DNA from: Telluria antibiotica
GTDB lineage: Bacteria; Pseudomonadota; Gammaproteobacteria; Burkholderiales; Burkholderiaceae_D
Reading direction: 5' to 3'
NCBI RefSeq assembly: GCF_011682055.1
Contig: NZ_JAAQOM010000007.1
Coordinates: 124,001-188,000 of the forward strand
DNA length: 64,000 bases
Part shown: piece by piece, positions 35,319 through 43,902 of the stretch
How positions within the stretch are numbered: the stretch's first letter is position 1
Layout of the letters: every line of letters starts with the position of its first letter
Notes under the pieces: generated by a model
Seen by the model: only the letters and a program-made list of their open reading frames with translations
Told to the model about the DNA's origin: nothing
Databases searched by the model: none
Program-made: the position numbers and the translations under genes

Positions 35319-35690
35319 TTACACCGGTTGCTGCATCACGCGGTGCTTGCGCGACCGGCTCACGAGCCACCACACGATCGCGACGGGCACCAGCAGCGGC
35401 AGCAGCAACGGCGACACCATCAGCGCGAGCACGCACGCCCCGATGGCCAGGCCGCCGATGCACAGGATACCCACGCCGGCGAACACCACCGCGAGCACGC
35501 CGCCCACGAACAGCATGATCACGCCTGCGAGCAGCAGTCCCCCACCCGCGAAGAACGTCGCCAGCAAGGCGCCCAGCGGTCCGCCGATGTCTTCGCCATC
35601 GATGTTGACGACGCTGTCGCCGAACGTGAACACGTTCCAGACGAGCATGGCGAACAGGAACAGGATGATGATGGCGGCGGTCTTTTTCAT
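35319..35690 (-). CDS. Small integral membrane protein
   Basis: A 123-residue protein with an N-terminal hydrophobic segment (residues 5-20) and two long hydrophobic stretches (about 42-85 and 88-110), giving 3-4 membrane helices. It is rich in Gly, Val and Leu and ends in a short basic tail (SRSRKHR). AGGACCC lies upstream of ATG 35690. I recognise no family. Confidence 0.6.
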   Translation of the reverse strand: MKKTAAIIILFLFAMLVWNVFTFGDSVVNIDGEDIGGPLGALLATFFAGGGLLLAGVIMLFVGGVLAVVFAGVGILCIGGLAIGACVLALMVSPLLLPLLVPVAIVWWLVSRSRKHRVMQQPV

Positions 35691-35864
35691 GATGGGTCCT
35701 CGTGGAGTCTTGTTGGCCGGCTCATGTCGTTGTCGGCATGGTCGTACTGTATCTGTACGTCCCGCGCGCCTCCACCGGACTGCGACAAGCTGCATGTTTC
35801 GAGGGCCGGAGGGTTGCCTGCGACGACGAACGGCGCGCCGGCGCGGCTGGTCCAACCAGGATGG

Positions 35865-36587
35865 CTAGTGGTCCCCGTCGGCGTCGAACCGGCTGCGCAC
35901 ATAGTCGATGTGCGTCTGCATCGCCGTGCGCGCCTCTTCCGGGCGGCGCGCGCAGATCGCGTCGCAGATCGTGCGGTGCTGCAGCGACAAGGCTTCCGAC
36001 ACCGACTTGTTCAGCTCGCGCATGCCGTCCACGTTGCGGATGATGTGCTCGCGCATCATCTTCGTGATGCTGCTGTGCAGGTGCAGGAACATGCTGTTGC
36101 CCGACGCCTTGGCGATCGCCTCGTGCAGCTCGACGTCGATGCGCGATTCGCCCGCATGGTCGCCTGCGCGCCGGGCCTGGTCGAGCCGCGCCATCGCGCT
36201 GCGGATGCGCTCGAGGTCGTCGTCCGTGCCGCGCAACGCGGCGAGATACGCAGTCGCGCCTTCCAGCACGCGGCGGAATTCCAGGATGTCTTCGCGCCGC
36301 GCCGGGCTGTCGGTGATCAGCTGGCCCCAGGGCGACGCCGTCGCGCCCGTCCGCAACTGGTCGGACACGAACACGCCGCTGCGCGGGCGGATATGTACGA
36401 GGCCGCGCGCCCCGAGCTGCTGGATCGCCTCGCGCACCGTGTTGCGCGACACGGCGTAGCGCTCCGCCAGCTCGCGCTCCGATGGCAGCCGTGAATTCGC
36501 GGGGAACGTGCCGTCAAGCAAGGCGTCCTCCAGCCTGCGCGTGACGGAGGAAACGCGCCCGCCGGCCTGCCGATTCGATGTCGTCAC
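35865..36587 (-). CDS. FadR-subfamily GntR regulator (LldR/LutR-like)
   Basis: A 240-residue protein with an N-terminal winged helix (residues 14-75: LPSERELAERYAVSRNTVREAIQQLGARGLVHIRPRSGVFVS) and an all-helical FCD effector domain (about 95-230), with potential metal-binding His/Asp residues in DVELHEAIAKASGN and SLQHRTICDAI. It is divergent from the lut/glc operon by 100 bp, so it is the likely lactate-responsive repressor, as LldR/LutR are elsewhere. Confidence 0.85.
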   Translation of the reverse strand: MTTSNRQAGGRVSSVTRRLEDALLDGTFPANSRLPSERELAERYAVSRNTVREAIQQLGARGLVHIRPRSGVFVSDQLRTGATASPWGQLITDSPARREDILEFRRVLEGATAYLAALRGTDDDLERIRSAMARLDQARRAGDHAGESRIDVELHEAIAKASGNSMFLHLHSSITKMMREHIIRNVDGMRELNKSVSEALSLQHRTICDAICARRPEEARTAMQTHIDYVRSRFDADGDH

Positions 36588-36600
36588 GTCTATTCCTTTC

Positions 36601-36637
36601 CTGGCCCAACCAGTTTGTCATGCGTACAGATTACTGG
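36601..36637. promoter_or_regulatory. Candidate operator region between the FadR-type regulator and lutA
   Basis: CTGG-CCCAA-CCAG (36601-36613) and a wider CCAGT (36610) to ACTGG (36633-36637) inverted repeat lie in the 100-bp divergent region. TGT-CATGCGT-ACA (36616-36628) is another weak dyad, of the kind bound by FadR-type proteins. Which of them is used cannot be decided here. Confidence 0.4.
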
Positions 36638-36687
36638 AAATATCTGCCAACAAGAAGAAAAACGTATCCACGAACCGGAGGCAAAGC

Positions 36688-37455
36688 ATGACCCGCTACG
36701 ACCGTCCGCCCGCCGGCGACGTATATCTGTTCGCCACCTGTGTGATCGACCTGTTCATGCCGCAGGCTGGCCTCGACGTCGTGCGCGTGCTCGAGGCGTC
36801 CGGCATCACCGTTCACTATCCGCGCGGCCAGAGCTGCTGCGGCCAGCCCGCCTGGAGCAGCGGCAATCCCGACGAGGCGCGCGCCGTGGCCCGTGCCCAG
36901 CTCGACCTGTTCCCGCACGACTGGCCCGTGATCGTCCCGTCCGGCTCCTGCGCCGGCATGATGCGCAAGCACTGGCCAGAACTGTTCCGCGACGACCCCG
37001 TGCTTGGCCCACAGGCGGACGCGCTGGCCGCGCGCGTGTTCGAATTCGCCGAATACCTGACGTGCGTGCTGGGCTGGGCCTTGCCCGCAGGGACGTCCGT
37101 CGGATCGGAGGCGGTCGCGCTGCACACGTCGTGCTCGGCGCGGCGCGAGATGGGCACGCGCGCGCACGGCGTGGCGCTGCTGGATGCCTTGCCCGGCGTG
37201 ACGCGCGTGGACCACGAACGCGAATCCGAGTGCTGCGGCTTCGGCGGCTCGTTCTCCATCAAGCATGCCGACATTTCCGGCGCCATGGTCAAGGACAAGG
37301 TCGCGGCCGTGAGCGCGACCGGCTGCGGCCGCGTCGTGTCGGCCGACTGCGCGTGCCTGCTCAACATCGGACATGCGGCGCGGCACCAGGGGGCGCGGTT
37401 CGACGTCGAACACCTGGCGAGTTTCTTGTGGCGCCGGATGGGAGAACAGGCATGA
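36688..37455 (+). CDS. lutA: LutA, Fe-S subunit of L-lactate dehydrogenase complex
   Basis: A 255-residue CCG-domain protein. Cys-rich motifs SCCGQPAW (about 50-57) and SECCGFGGSF (about 178-187) bind an Fe-S cluster of the type in GlcF and heterodisulfide reductase. CGGAGG precedes ATG 36688. It is the first gene of the operon and overlaps lutC by ATGA. In Bacillus LutABC oxidises L-lactate to pyruvate. Confidence 0.9.
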   Translation: MTRYDRPPAGDVYLFATCVIDLFMPQAGLDVVRVLEASGITVHYPRGQSCCGQPAWSSGNPDEARAVARAQLDLFPHDWPVIVPSGSCAGMMRKHWPELFRDDPVLGPQADALAARVFEFAEYLTCVLGWALPAGTSVGSEAVALHTSCSARREMGTRAHGVALLDALPGVTRVDHERESECCGFGGSFSIKHADISGAMVKDKVAAVSATGCGRVVSADCACLLNIGHAARHQGARFDVEHLASFLWRRMGEQA

Positions 37456-38141
37456 CGGCGCGCGACGGCATCCTCGGCCGCCTGCGCGCGGCCAATCCGC
37501 GCGCGGCCGGCGCGGCGGATCTCGATCGGCGCATCGATGCCCATTTCGACGCGCGCCGCGCGGAGACGGCGACCGCGCCGGACGCGCTCGCGCAGCGCAT
37601 GCTGGACGCGCTGCATGCCGTACGCGCGCAAGCCTGGTGCATGGAGGCCGACACGTGGCCCGCGCTGCTGGCCGAACGCATCGAGAAGGCGGGCGTGGCC
37701 CGCATCCTCGTCGATGCCGCGACACCGGAAGGCCGCGCGCTGCGCGCCGCGCTGCCGGCGAGCGTGGAGGCCATCGCGTTCGAGCGGCCGCTGGAAGACT
37801 GGAAAGGCGAGCTGTTCGACACGGTCGATGCCGGCTTCACGGTCGCGCGCTCGGGCATCGCGGCCACGGGCACGCTCGTGCTGGCACCGGATACCGTCAC
37901 GCCGCGCACGGTGTCGCTGGTACCGCCGCTGCACATCGCGCTCGTCCACGCGCACACGCTGCACGCCGACCTGCACCAGGCGCTGCACGCGGAGCGCTGG
38001 CAGGACGGCATGCCGACGAACCTCGTGCTGGCGACGGGGCCGTCGAAGACGTCCGACATCCAGCAGACCTTGGCGTTCGGCGCGCACGGCCCGCGCTGGA
38101 CGTGGGTCGTGATCGTCACCGATGAGAGGAACCCCGCATGA
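37452..38141 (+). CDS. lutC: LutC, LUD-domain subunit of L-lactate dehydrogenase complex
   Basis: A 229-residue LUD-domain protein with FTVARSGIAATGTLVL (about 135-150) and GPSKTSDIQQTLAFGAHGPRWTWVVIV near the end. It starts inside the lutA stop and ends inside the lutB start (ATGA at both), so the order is lutA-lutC-lutB and not the Bacillus order A-B-C. Confidence 0.88.
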   Translation: MTARDGILGRLRAANPRAAGAADLDRRIDAHFDARRAETATAPDALAQRMLDALHAVRAQAWCMEADTWPALLAERIEKAGVARILVDAATPEGRALRAALPASVEAIAFERPLEDWKGELFDTVDAGFTVARSGIAATGTLVLAPDTVTPRTVSLVPPLHIALVHAHTLHADLHQALHAERWQDGMPTNLVLATGPSKTSDIQQTLAFGAHGPRWTWVVIVTDERNPA

Positions 38142-39583
38142 CGACGTCCCCGTTGCAATTCGTGCCGACGCAGGACTTCCACGCGCGCAGCCGCGCGGCC
38201 CTCGCCGACCCCCATCTGCGCCAGAGCTTTCGCGGCGCGATGACCTTCCTGCAAGACAAGCGCCGCAGCCAGTTCGGCGACGACGACGAGCTGCAGCAGC
38301 TGCGCGACCTCGGCGAAGCGGTGCGCAAGAACGCATTGGCCAAGCTGCCCGCGCTGCTCGAGCAGCTGGAAGCCAATCTGACGGCGGCCGGCGCACATGT
38401 GCACTGGGCCGCCACGCCCGAGGACGCGAACGCGATCATCCACGGCATCGCGACGGCGCGCGGCGCAACACGCATCGTCAAGGGCAAGTCGATGGCGAGC
38501 GAGGAAATCGAACTGAATCACTACCTCGCCGAGCGCGGCATCGAATGCCTGGAATCGGATATGGGCGAATACATCGTCCAGCTGGCGGGCGAAAAGCCGT
38601 CCCACATCGTGATGCCCGCGATTCACAAGACGCGTGCCGACATCGGCGCGCTGTTCGCGCAGCACATCCCCGGCACCGAGTACACGGAGGACGTCGACCA
38701 GCTGATCCGGACGGGACGGGTCACGTTGCGCAGCGCGTTCGTCGATGCCGATATCGGGCTGTCCGGCGTGAACTTCGCCGCGGCCGACACGGGCACGTTG
38801 TGGCTCGTCGAGAACGAAGGCAACGGCCGCCTGTCGACCACGGTGCCGGACGTACACATCGCCATCATGGGCATCGAGAAGGTCGTGGAAAAGCTGGAGC
38901 ACATCGTGCCGCTCGCGAGCCTGCTGACGCGTTCAGCCACCGGCCAGGCCATCACGACGTACTGCAACCTGATCTCGGGTCCACGCCGTGCCGGTGAACT
39001 GGACGGGCCGCGCGAACTGCACCTCGTCCTGCTGGACAACGGCCGCACGCAGGCGTATGCGGACGAAGAGCTGCGCGCGACGCTCCAGTGCATCCGCTGC
39101 GGGGCGTGCATGAATCATTGCCCCGTCTACGGCCGCATCGGCGGGCATGCGTACGGCACGACGTATCCGGGCCCGATCGGGGCGATCCTGTCGCCGCATT
39201 TGCTGGGCCTCGAGTCGACGGCGGATCTCGCCACGGCGTCGAGCCTGTGCGGCGCATGCGGCGACGTCTGCCCCGTGCGCATCCCGATCCCGCAACTGCT
39301 CGTGCGCCTGCGCACGGAGGCGAACCGCGACCCCGATGCCGAGGTCGAACATCCGCTGCGCGGGCAGGGCGCCAAGTACAGCCGAGGTGAACGCCTCGTC
39401 TGGCGCTTCTGGCGCGGCGCGTTCGCCCGGCCGGGCGTGTATCGTCTGTTCCGCTGGGCGGCCACGCGGCTGCGCGTGCTGGCGCCGGACGAACAGCTGG
39501 GGTGGACGGCGCACCGCACTCCGCTGAAGCCCGCCCCGCGCAGCCTGGCCGATCTGCTGCGTGACAAGAATCAGCCCCGGTAG
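38138..39583 (+). CDS. lutB: LutB, ferredoxin-like Fe-S and LUD subunit; stop codon lies in a palindromic element
   Basis: A 481-residue protein: an N-terminal LUD domain (about 60-300) with KGKSMASEEIELNHYL, then two [4Fe-4S] motifs (CIRCGACMNHCPVYGR near residue 318, CGACGDVCPVRIPI near 371). The frame ends ...KNQPR-TAG, where the TAG (39581-39583) is the TAG of the CGGTAGGGTGGGC element core. The gene therefore appears to have acquired its stop from the inserted repeat. The family's usual length is slightly shorter or similar. Confidence 0.9.
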   Translation: MTTSPLQFVPTQDFHARSRAALADPHLRQSFRGAMTFLQDKRRSQFGDDDELQQLRDLGEAVRKNALAKLPALLEQLEANLTAAGAHVHWAATPEDANAIIHGIATARGATRIVKGKSMASEEIELNHYLAERGIECLESDMGEYIVQLAGEKPSHIVMPAIHKTRADIGALFAQHIPGTEYTEDVDQLIRTGRVTLRSAFVDADIGLSGVNFAAADTGTLWLVENEGNGRLSTTVPDVHIAIMGIEKVVEKLEHIVPLASLLTRSATGQAITTYCNLISGPRRAGELDGPRELHLVLLDNGRTQAYADEELRATLQCIRCGACMNHCPVYGRIGGHAYGTTYPGPIGAILSPHLLGLESTADLATASSLCGACGDVCPVRIPIPQLLVRLRTEANRDPDAEVEHPLRGQGAKYSRGERLVWRFWRGAFARPGVYRLFRWAATRLRVLAPDEQLGWTAHRTPLKPAPRSLADLLRDKNQPR

Positions 39584-39656
39584 GGTGGGCACCCCTGTGC
39601 CCACGATGCGTTACGGCGACGCATACTGAGGGTGGGCGGGGGCTGCCCACCCTACG
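39579..39656. repeat. REP/BIME-like palindromic element D inside the lactate operon
   Basis: CGGTAGGGTGGGCACCCC and GGGGCTGCCCACCCTACG are the inverted arms, with CCACGATGCGTTACGGCGAC between. It supplies the lutB stop codon and separates lutB from the permease gene. Such structures can stabilise upstream mRNA or reduce readthrough. Confidence 0.85.
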
Positions 39657-39687
39657 CACATATAAAAATTTAATCAAGGAGACACAC

Positions 39688-41346
39688 ATGGTTTGGCAAC
39701 AGATTTACGATCCGTTCGGCAGCATGGCAATCTCGACCCTGCTGGCCGCGATACCCGTCGTGGTGATGCTGGCCGCACTCGGCTTCTTCCACATCAAGGC
39801 GCACATCGCGGCCGCGCTGGGCCTGGGCGCGGCCCTGCTCGTGGCCGTGCTCGGTTACCACATGCCGGCCGCGATGGCGGGCAAGGCGGCGCTGTTCGGC
39901 GGCTTCACTGGCCTGCTGCCCATCGGCTGGATCGTCCTCAACATCATCTTCCTGCAGCAGTTGTGCGAACAGAACGGCAGCTTCAAGGTGCTGCAGGCGT
40001 CGTTGTCCGGCATCACGAGCGACCGGCGGCTGCAACTGCTGCTGATCGCGTTCTGCTTCGGCGCGTTCTTCGAGGGCGCGGCCGGCTTCGGCACGCCCGT
40101 CGCCGTCACGGCGGGCATTCTCATCGGGCTCGGGTTTTCCCCCCTGGCCGCGTCCGGACTGTCGCTGATCGCCAACACGGCGCCCGTCGCGTTCGGCGCG
40201 CTCGGCACGCCCGTGATCACGCTGGCCAAGGTGCATGGTTACGACCTGATGGAAGTGACGGCGATGATCGGTCGCCAATTGCCGTTCTTCTCGCTGCTCG
40301 TGCCGTTCTGGCTGATCTGGGCGTTCGCCGGCCGCAAGGCCATGTGGGAGATCTGGCCCGCGATCCTCGTGACGGGCCTGTCGTTCGCGATCCCCCAATA
40401 CCTCGTGTCGAACTTCATCGGCCCGGAACTGGTGGACATCATCGCCGCCCTCGTGTCGATGGCGTCGCTGATCCTGTTCCTGCGCGTGTGGCAGCCGAAG
40501 ACCGTGTGGACGTCGGCGAACCTGAAGGGCCGTGAGACGGAGCTTGCTTCCCGGTCCGCACAGAGCCTCGAGACGTATTCGCGGGCGGAGATCGTGCGCG
40601 CCTGGACGCCCTGGATCATCCTCACGGTGTTCGTCTTCGTCTGGGGCCTGCCGCCGGTGAAGGCGTACTTCAACGGCGTGTTCGCGCCGAAGTTCCCGAT
40701 GGACGGCCTGCACAACCTGATCATGCGCGTGCCGCCGGTGGTGGCCAAGCCCAGCCCTGAAGCTGCCGTGTACGTGCTCAATCTGCTGTCCGCGACGGGC
40801 ACCGGCATCCTCCTGTCCGCCATCGCCGGCGCGCTGTTCATGCGCTACAGCCTCGGTGCGGTCGTGCGCACGTTCTTCCGCACCTTGTGGCTCGTCCGCT
40901 TTTCGCTGCTGACGATCGTGCTGATGCTGGCCCTGGGCACCCTCACGCGCTACTCCGGCTCCGATACGACCCTCGGCCTCGCGTTCGCCAACACGGGCGC
41001 GCTGTATCCGTTCTTCGGCACCCTGATGGGTTGGCTCGGCGTGGCGATGACGGGCTCGGACACGGCGTCGAACGTGCTGTTCGGCGGCATGCAGAAGGTG
41101 GCCGCGCAGCAGCTCGGCCTCGCGCCGAACCTGATGGGCGCCGCGAACAGTTCCGGCGGCGTCATGGGCAAGATGATCGACGCCCAGTCCATCGTCGTGG
41201 CATCCACGGCGACGCGCTGGGTCAACCACGAAGGCGACATCCTGCGCTTCGTCTTCTTCCATTCGTTCGCGCTGGCCGCCCTGGTCGGCATCCTGGTCAC
41301 GCTGCAGGCGTACGTGTGGCCGTTCACGTTGCTGGTGATCCGATGA
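39688..41346 (+). CDS. lctP: LctP-family L-lactate permease
   Basis: A 552-residue polytopic permease with 12 or more membrane segments. The lactate permease family marks are FCFGAFFEGAAGFGTPVAVTAGILIGLGF and SLIANTAPVAFGALGTPVITLA (about 115-180), and GSDTASNVLFGGMQKVAAQQLGLAPNLMGAANSSGGVMGKMI (about 450-490). AAGGAGA precedes ATG 39688. It imports lactate, and perhaps glycolate, by H+ symport and feeds the flanking oxidases. The end overlaps glcD by ATGA. Confidence 0.93.
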   Translation: MVWQQIYDPFGSMAISTLLAAIPVVVMLAALGFFHIKAHIAAALGLGAALLVAVLGYHMPAAMAGKAALFGGFTGLLPIGWIVLNIIFLQQLCEQNGSFKVLQASLSGITSDRRLQLLLIAFCFGAFFEGAAGFGTPVAVTAGILIGLGFSPLAASGLSLIANTAPVAFGALGTPVITLAKVHGYDLMEVTAMIGRQLPFFSLLVPFWLIWAFAGRKAMWEIWPAILVTGLSFAIPQYLVSNFIGPELVDIIAALVSMASLILFLRVWQPKTVWTSANLKGRETELASRSAQSLETYSRAEIVRAWTPWIILTVFVFVWGLPPVKAYFNGVFAPKFPMDGLHNLIMRVPPVVAKPSPEAAVYVLNLLSATGTGILLSAIAGALFMRYSLGAVVRTFFRTLWLVRFSLLTIVLMLALGTLTRYSGSDTTLGLAFANTGALYPFFGTLMGWLGVAMTGSDTASNVLFGGMQKVAAQQLGLAPNLMGAANSSGGVMGKMIDAQSIVVASTATRWVNHEGDILRFVFFHSFALAALVGILVTLQAYVWPFTLLVIR

Positions 41347-42830
41347 ATGTTTCCACCTCTCCCGAAACCGGGGCCGTGAGCCACCGCGAGGCGACGGCCG
41401 CGCTGCTCGCGGTGCTGCCCGCACGCTGCGTGCGCGCCGACCCGGAAGATACGCGGCCCTACGAATGCGACGGCCTCGCCGCCTACCGCCAGATGCCGAT
41501 GATCGTGCTGCTGCCGGAAGACGAGGCGCAGATCATGGCGGCCATCGCCGTGTGCCGGCAACTGGGACTGCCCATCGTGCCGCGCGGCGCGGGCACCGGA
41601 TTGTCAGGCGGCGCGATGCCGATCGCCGGCGGCGTCGTGCTGTCGACGGCCCGGTTGAACCGGATCGTCAGGCTCGATCCCCTGTCGCGCACGGCCATCG
41701 TGCAACCTGGCGTACGCAACCTCGCGATCTCGGAGGCGGCCGCGCCGCACGGCCTGTACTACGCGCCCGATCCGTCGTCGCAGATCGCGTGCACCATCGG
41801 CGGCAACGTCGCCGAGAACTCCGGCGGCGTGCACTGCCTGAAATACGGCCTCACCGTGCACAACGTGCTGCGTGTCCGCATGGTGACGACGGACGGCGAC
41901 ATCGTCGAACTGGGCAGCGAGGCGCTGGACGCACCGGGGCTCGACCTGCTCGCGGTGGCGATCGGCTCGGAAGGCATGCTCGGTGTCGTGACCGAGGTCA
42001 CGGTCAAGCTGGTGCCCAAGCCCCGCGTGGCGCGCGTCGTGATGGCGTCGTTCGACGACATCGTCAAGGCGGGCGATGCCGTGGCCAGCGTGATCGCCGC
42101 GGGCATCATCCCGGCCGGGCTCGAGATGATGGACCGCCTGTCGACGCAGGTCGCCGAGGAATTCGTGCATGCGGGCTACGACACGCAGGCGACCGCCGTG
42201 CTGCTGTGCGAATCGGACGGCATCGCCGAGGAAGTCGAGGAAGAGATCGCGCGCATGAGCGAGGTGCTGAGCCGCTGCGGCGCGACGGCGTTGTCCGTGT
42301 CGCAGGACGAAGCGGAGCGCCTGCGCTTCTGGTCCGGCCGCAAGAACGCGTTCCCCGCCGTCGGCCGCATCTCGCCGGACTACTACTGCATGGACGGCAC
42401 GATCCCGCGCAAGCACCTCGCGCACGTGCTGCAGCGGATCGAAGAGATGGAGAAGAAATACGCCCTGCGCTGCGCGAACGTGTTCCACGCCGGTGACGGC
42501 AACCTGCACCCGTTGATCATGTTCGACGCGAACGCGCCCGGCGAATTCCACCGCGCGGAGCAGTTCGGCGCCGACATCCTCGAGCTGTGCGTGGAGGTCG
42601 GCGGCACGATCACGGGCGAGCACGGCGTCGGCATCGAGAAGATCAATTCGATGTGCGTGCAGTTCTCGCGCGCGGAGCTCGATGCGTTCCTCGCCGTGAA
42701 GCGCGCTTTCGACCCGGCCGGCATCCTCAATCCCGACAAGGCGATCCCCACGCTGCACCGCTGCGCCGAATACGGCCGCATGCACGTGCGCCACGGACAA
42801 ACGCCATTTCCCAACCTGCCGCGCTTTTGA
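41343..42830 (+). CDS. glcD: GlcD-like FAD-linked oxidase subunit (glycolate or D-lactate)
   Basis: A 495-residue PCMH-type flavoprotein. The FAD-binding VPRGAGTGLSGGAMP (about 80-94) and CTIGGNVAENSGG (about 151-163) lie in the first half. The FAD-oxidase C domain carries the conserved NVFHAGDGNLHPLIMFD and GGTITGEHGVGIEKI. It starts at ATG 41343 over the permease stop. Together with GlcE and GlcF it would oxidise glycolate to glyoxylate or D-lactate to pyruvate. Confidence 0.9.
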   Translation: MNVSTSPETGAVSHREATAALLAVLPARCVRADPEDTRPYECDGLAAYRQMPMIVLLPEDEAQIMAAIAVCRQLGLPIVPRGAGTGLSGGAMPIAGGVVLSTARLNRIVRLDPLSRTAIVQPGVRNLAISEAAAPHGLYYAPDPSSQIACTIGGNVAENSGGVHCLKYGLTVHNVLRVRMVTTDGDIVELGSEALDAPGLDLLAVAIGSEGMLGVVTEVTVKLVPKPRVARVVMASFDDIVKAGDAVASVIAAGIIPAGLEMMDRLSTQVAEEFVHAGYDTQATAVLLCESDGIAEEVEEEIARMSEVLSRCGATALSVSQDEAERLRFWSGRKNAFPAVGRISPDYYCMDGTIPRKHLAHVLQRIEEMEKKYALRCANVFHAGDGNLHPLIMFDANAPGEFHRAEQFGADILELCVEVGGTITGEHGVGIEKINSMCVQFSRAELDAFLAVKRAFDPAGILNPDKAIPTLHRCAEYGRMHVRHGQTPFPNLPRF

Positions 42831-43900
42831 TGATGGATACGACACTCCAAGAATTCGCCGACAAGATCGGCCACGCCGCCGCCAGCGGCACGCCACTGCG
42901 CTTGCGCGGCGGCGGCAGCAAGGACTGGTACGGGCAGGACGTGCAGGGCACGGTGCTCGATACGACGGCCTACCGCGGCATCACGGACTACGAACCGACG
43001 GAGCTCGTGATCAGCGCCCGCTGCGGCACGCCGCTGGCCGAGATCGAGTCGCACCTGGCGGAACACGGCCAGATGCTCGCGTTCGAACCGCCGCACTTCG
43101 GCCCATCCGCGACGATCGGCGGCACGGTGGCGGCCGGCCTGTCCGGGCCGCGCCGCCAGGCCGCAGGGGCCGTGCGCGACTTCGTGCTGGGCGCCGTGCT
43201 GCTGGACGGACGCGGCGAGCTGCTGCACTTCGGCGGCAAGGTGATGAAGAACGTGGCCGGCTACGACGTGTCGCGCCTGCTGGCCGGATCGCTGGGCGTG
43301 TTCGGCCTCATCGCCGAGGTATCGCTGAAGGTGTTGCCGAAGCCCGTGGCGGAATGCACCGTGCGCCAGCCGATGACGCAGGACGAAGCGCTGCGCCGCC
43401 TGAACGAGTGGGGCGGCCAGCCGCTGCCCGTGTCGGCCTCGAGCTGGCACGACGGCGTGCTGACGGTGCGCCTGTCCGGCGCGCGCTCGGCCGTCGACGC
43501 GGCCTGCCTTCGCATCGGCGGCGACGCGCTCGCGCAGGCGGACGCGGACGCGTGGTGGGGCGCACTGCGCGAGCACGACGCGGCCTTCTTCGCCGAGGCG
43601 GCGCAGGGTTTGTGGCGCCTGTCGCTGCCGTCCGCGGCGCCGGCGCTCGCGTTGCCCGGCACGCAGCTTGTCGAATGGGGCGGCGCGCAGCGCTGGCTCC
43701 GCACCGATGCGGATGCCGCCACGGTGCGCATGGCGGCCATGGAGGCCGGCGGCCACGCCACATTGTTCCGTGGCGGCGCGCGGGAGGCGGGCGTGTTCCA
43801 GCCGCTGGCACCCGCCGTCCTCGCGCTGCACCGACGACTCAAGACCACATTCGACCCGGCCGGGGTGATCAACCGCGGCCGCATGTACAAGGATTTCTAG
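42830..43900 (+). CDS. glcE: GlcE-like FAD-binding subunit
   Basis: A 356-residue protein with a PCMH FAD domain: LRLRGGGSKDWYG (about 23-35), TIGGTVAAGLSGPRRQAAGAVRDFVLGA and GGKVMKNVAGYDVSRLLAGSLGVFGLIAEVSLKVLP. This is the shorter GlcE form that lacks the second catalytic domain of GlcD. The ATG overlaps the glcD stop (TGATG); a second in-frame ATG follows at 42833. It is the partner of GlcD and GlcF. Confidence 0.9.
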   Translation: MMDTTLQEFADKIGHAAASGTPLRLRGGGSKDWYGQDVQGTVLDTTAYRGITDYEPTELVISARCGTPLAEIESHLAEHGQMLAFEPPHFGPSATIGGTVAAGLSGPRRQAAGAVRDFVLGAVLLDGRGELLHFGGKVMKNVAGYDVSRLLAGSLGVFGLIAEVSLKVLPKPVAECTVRQPMTQDEALRRLNEWGGQPLPVSASSWHDGVLTVRLSGARSAVDAACLRIGGDALAQADADAWWGALREHDAAFFAEAAQGLWRLSLPSAAPALALPGTQLVEWGGAQRWLRTDADAATVRMAAMEAGGHATLFRGGAREAGVFQPLAPAVLALHRRLKTTFDPAGVINRGRMYKDF

Positions 43901-43902
43901 CC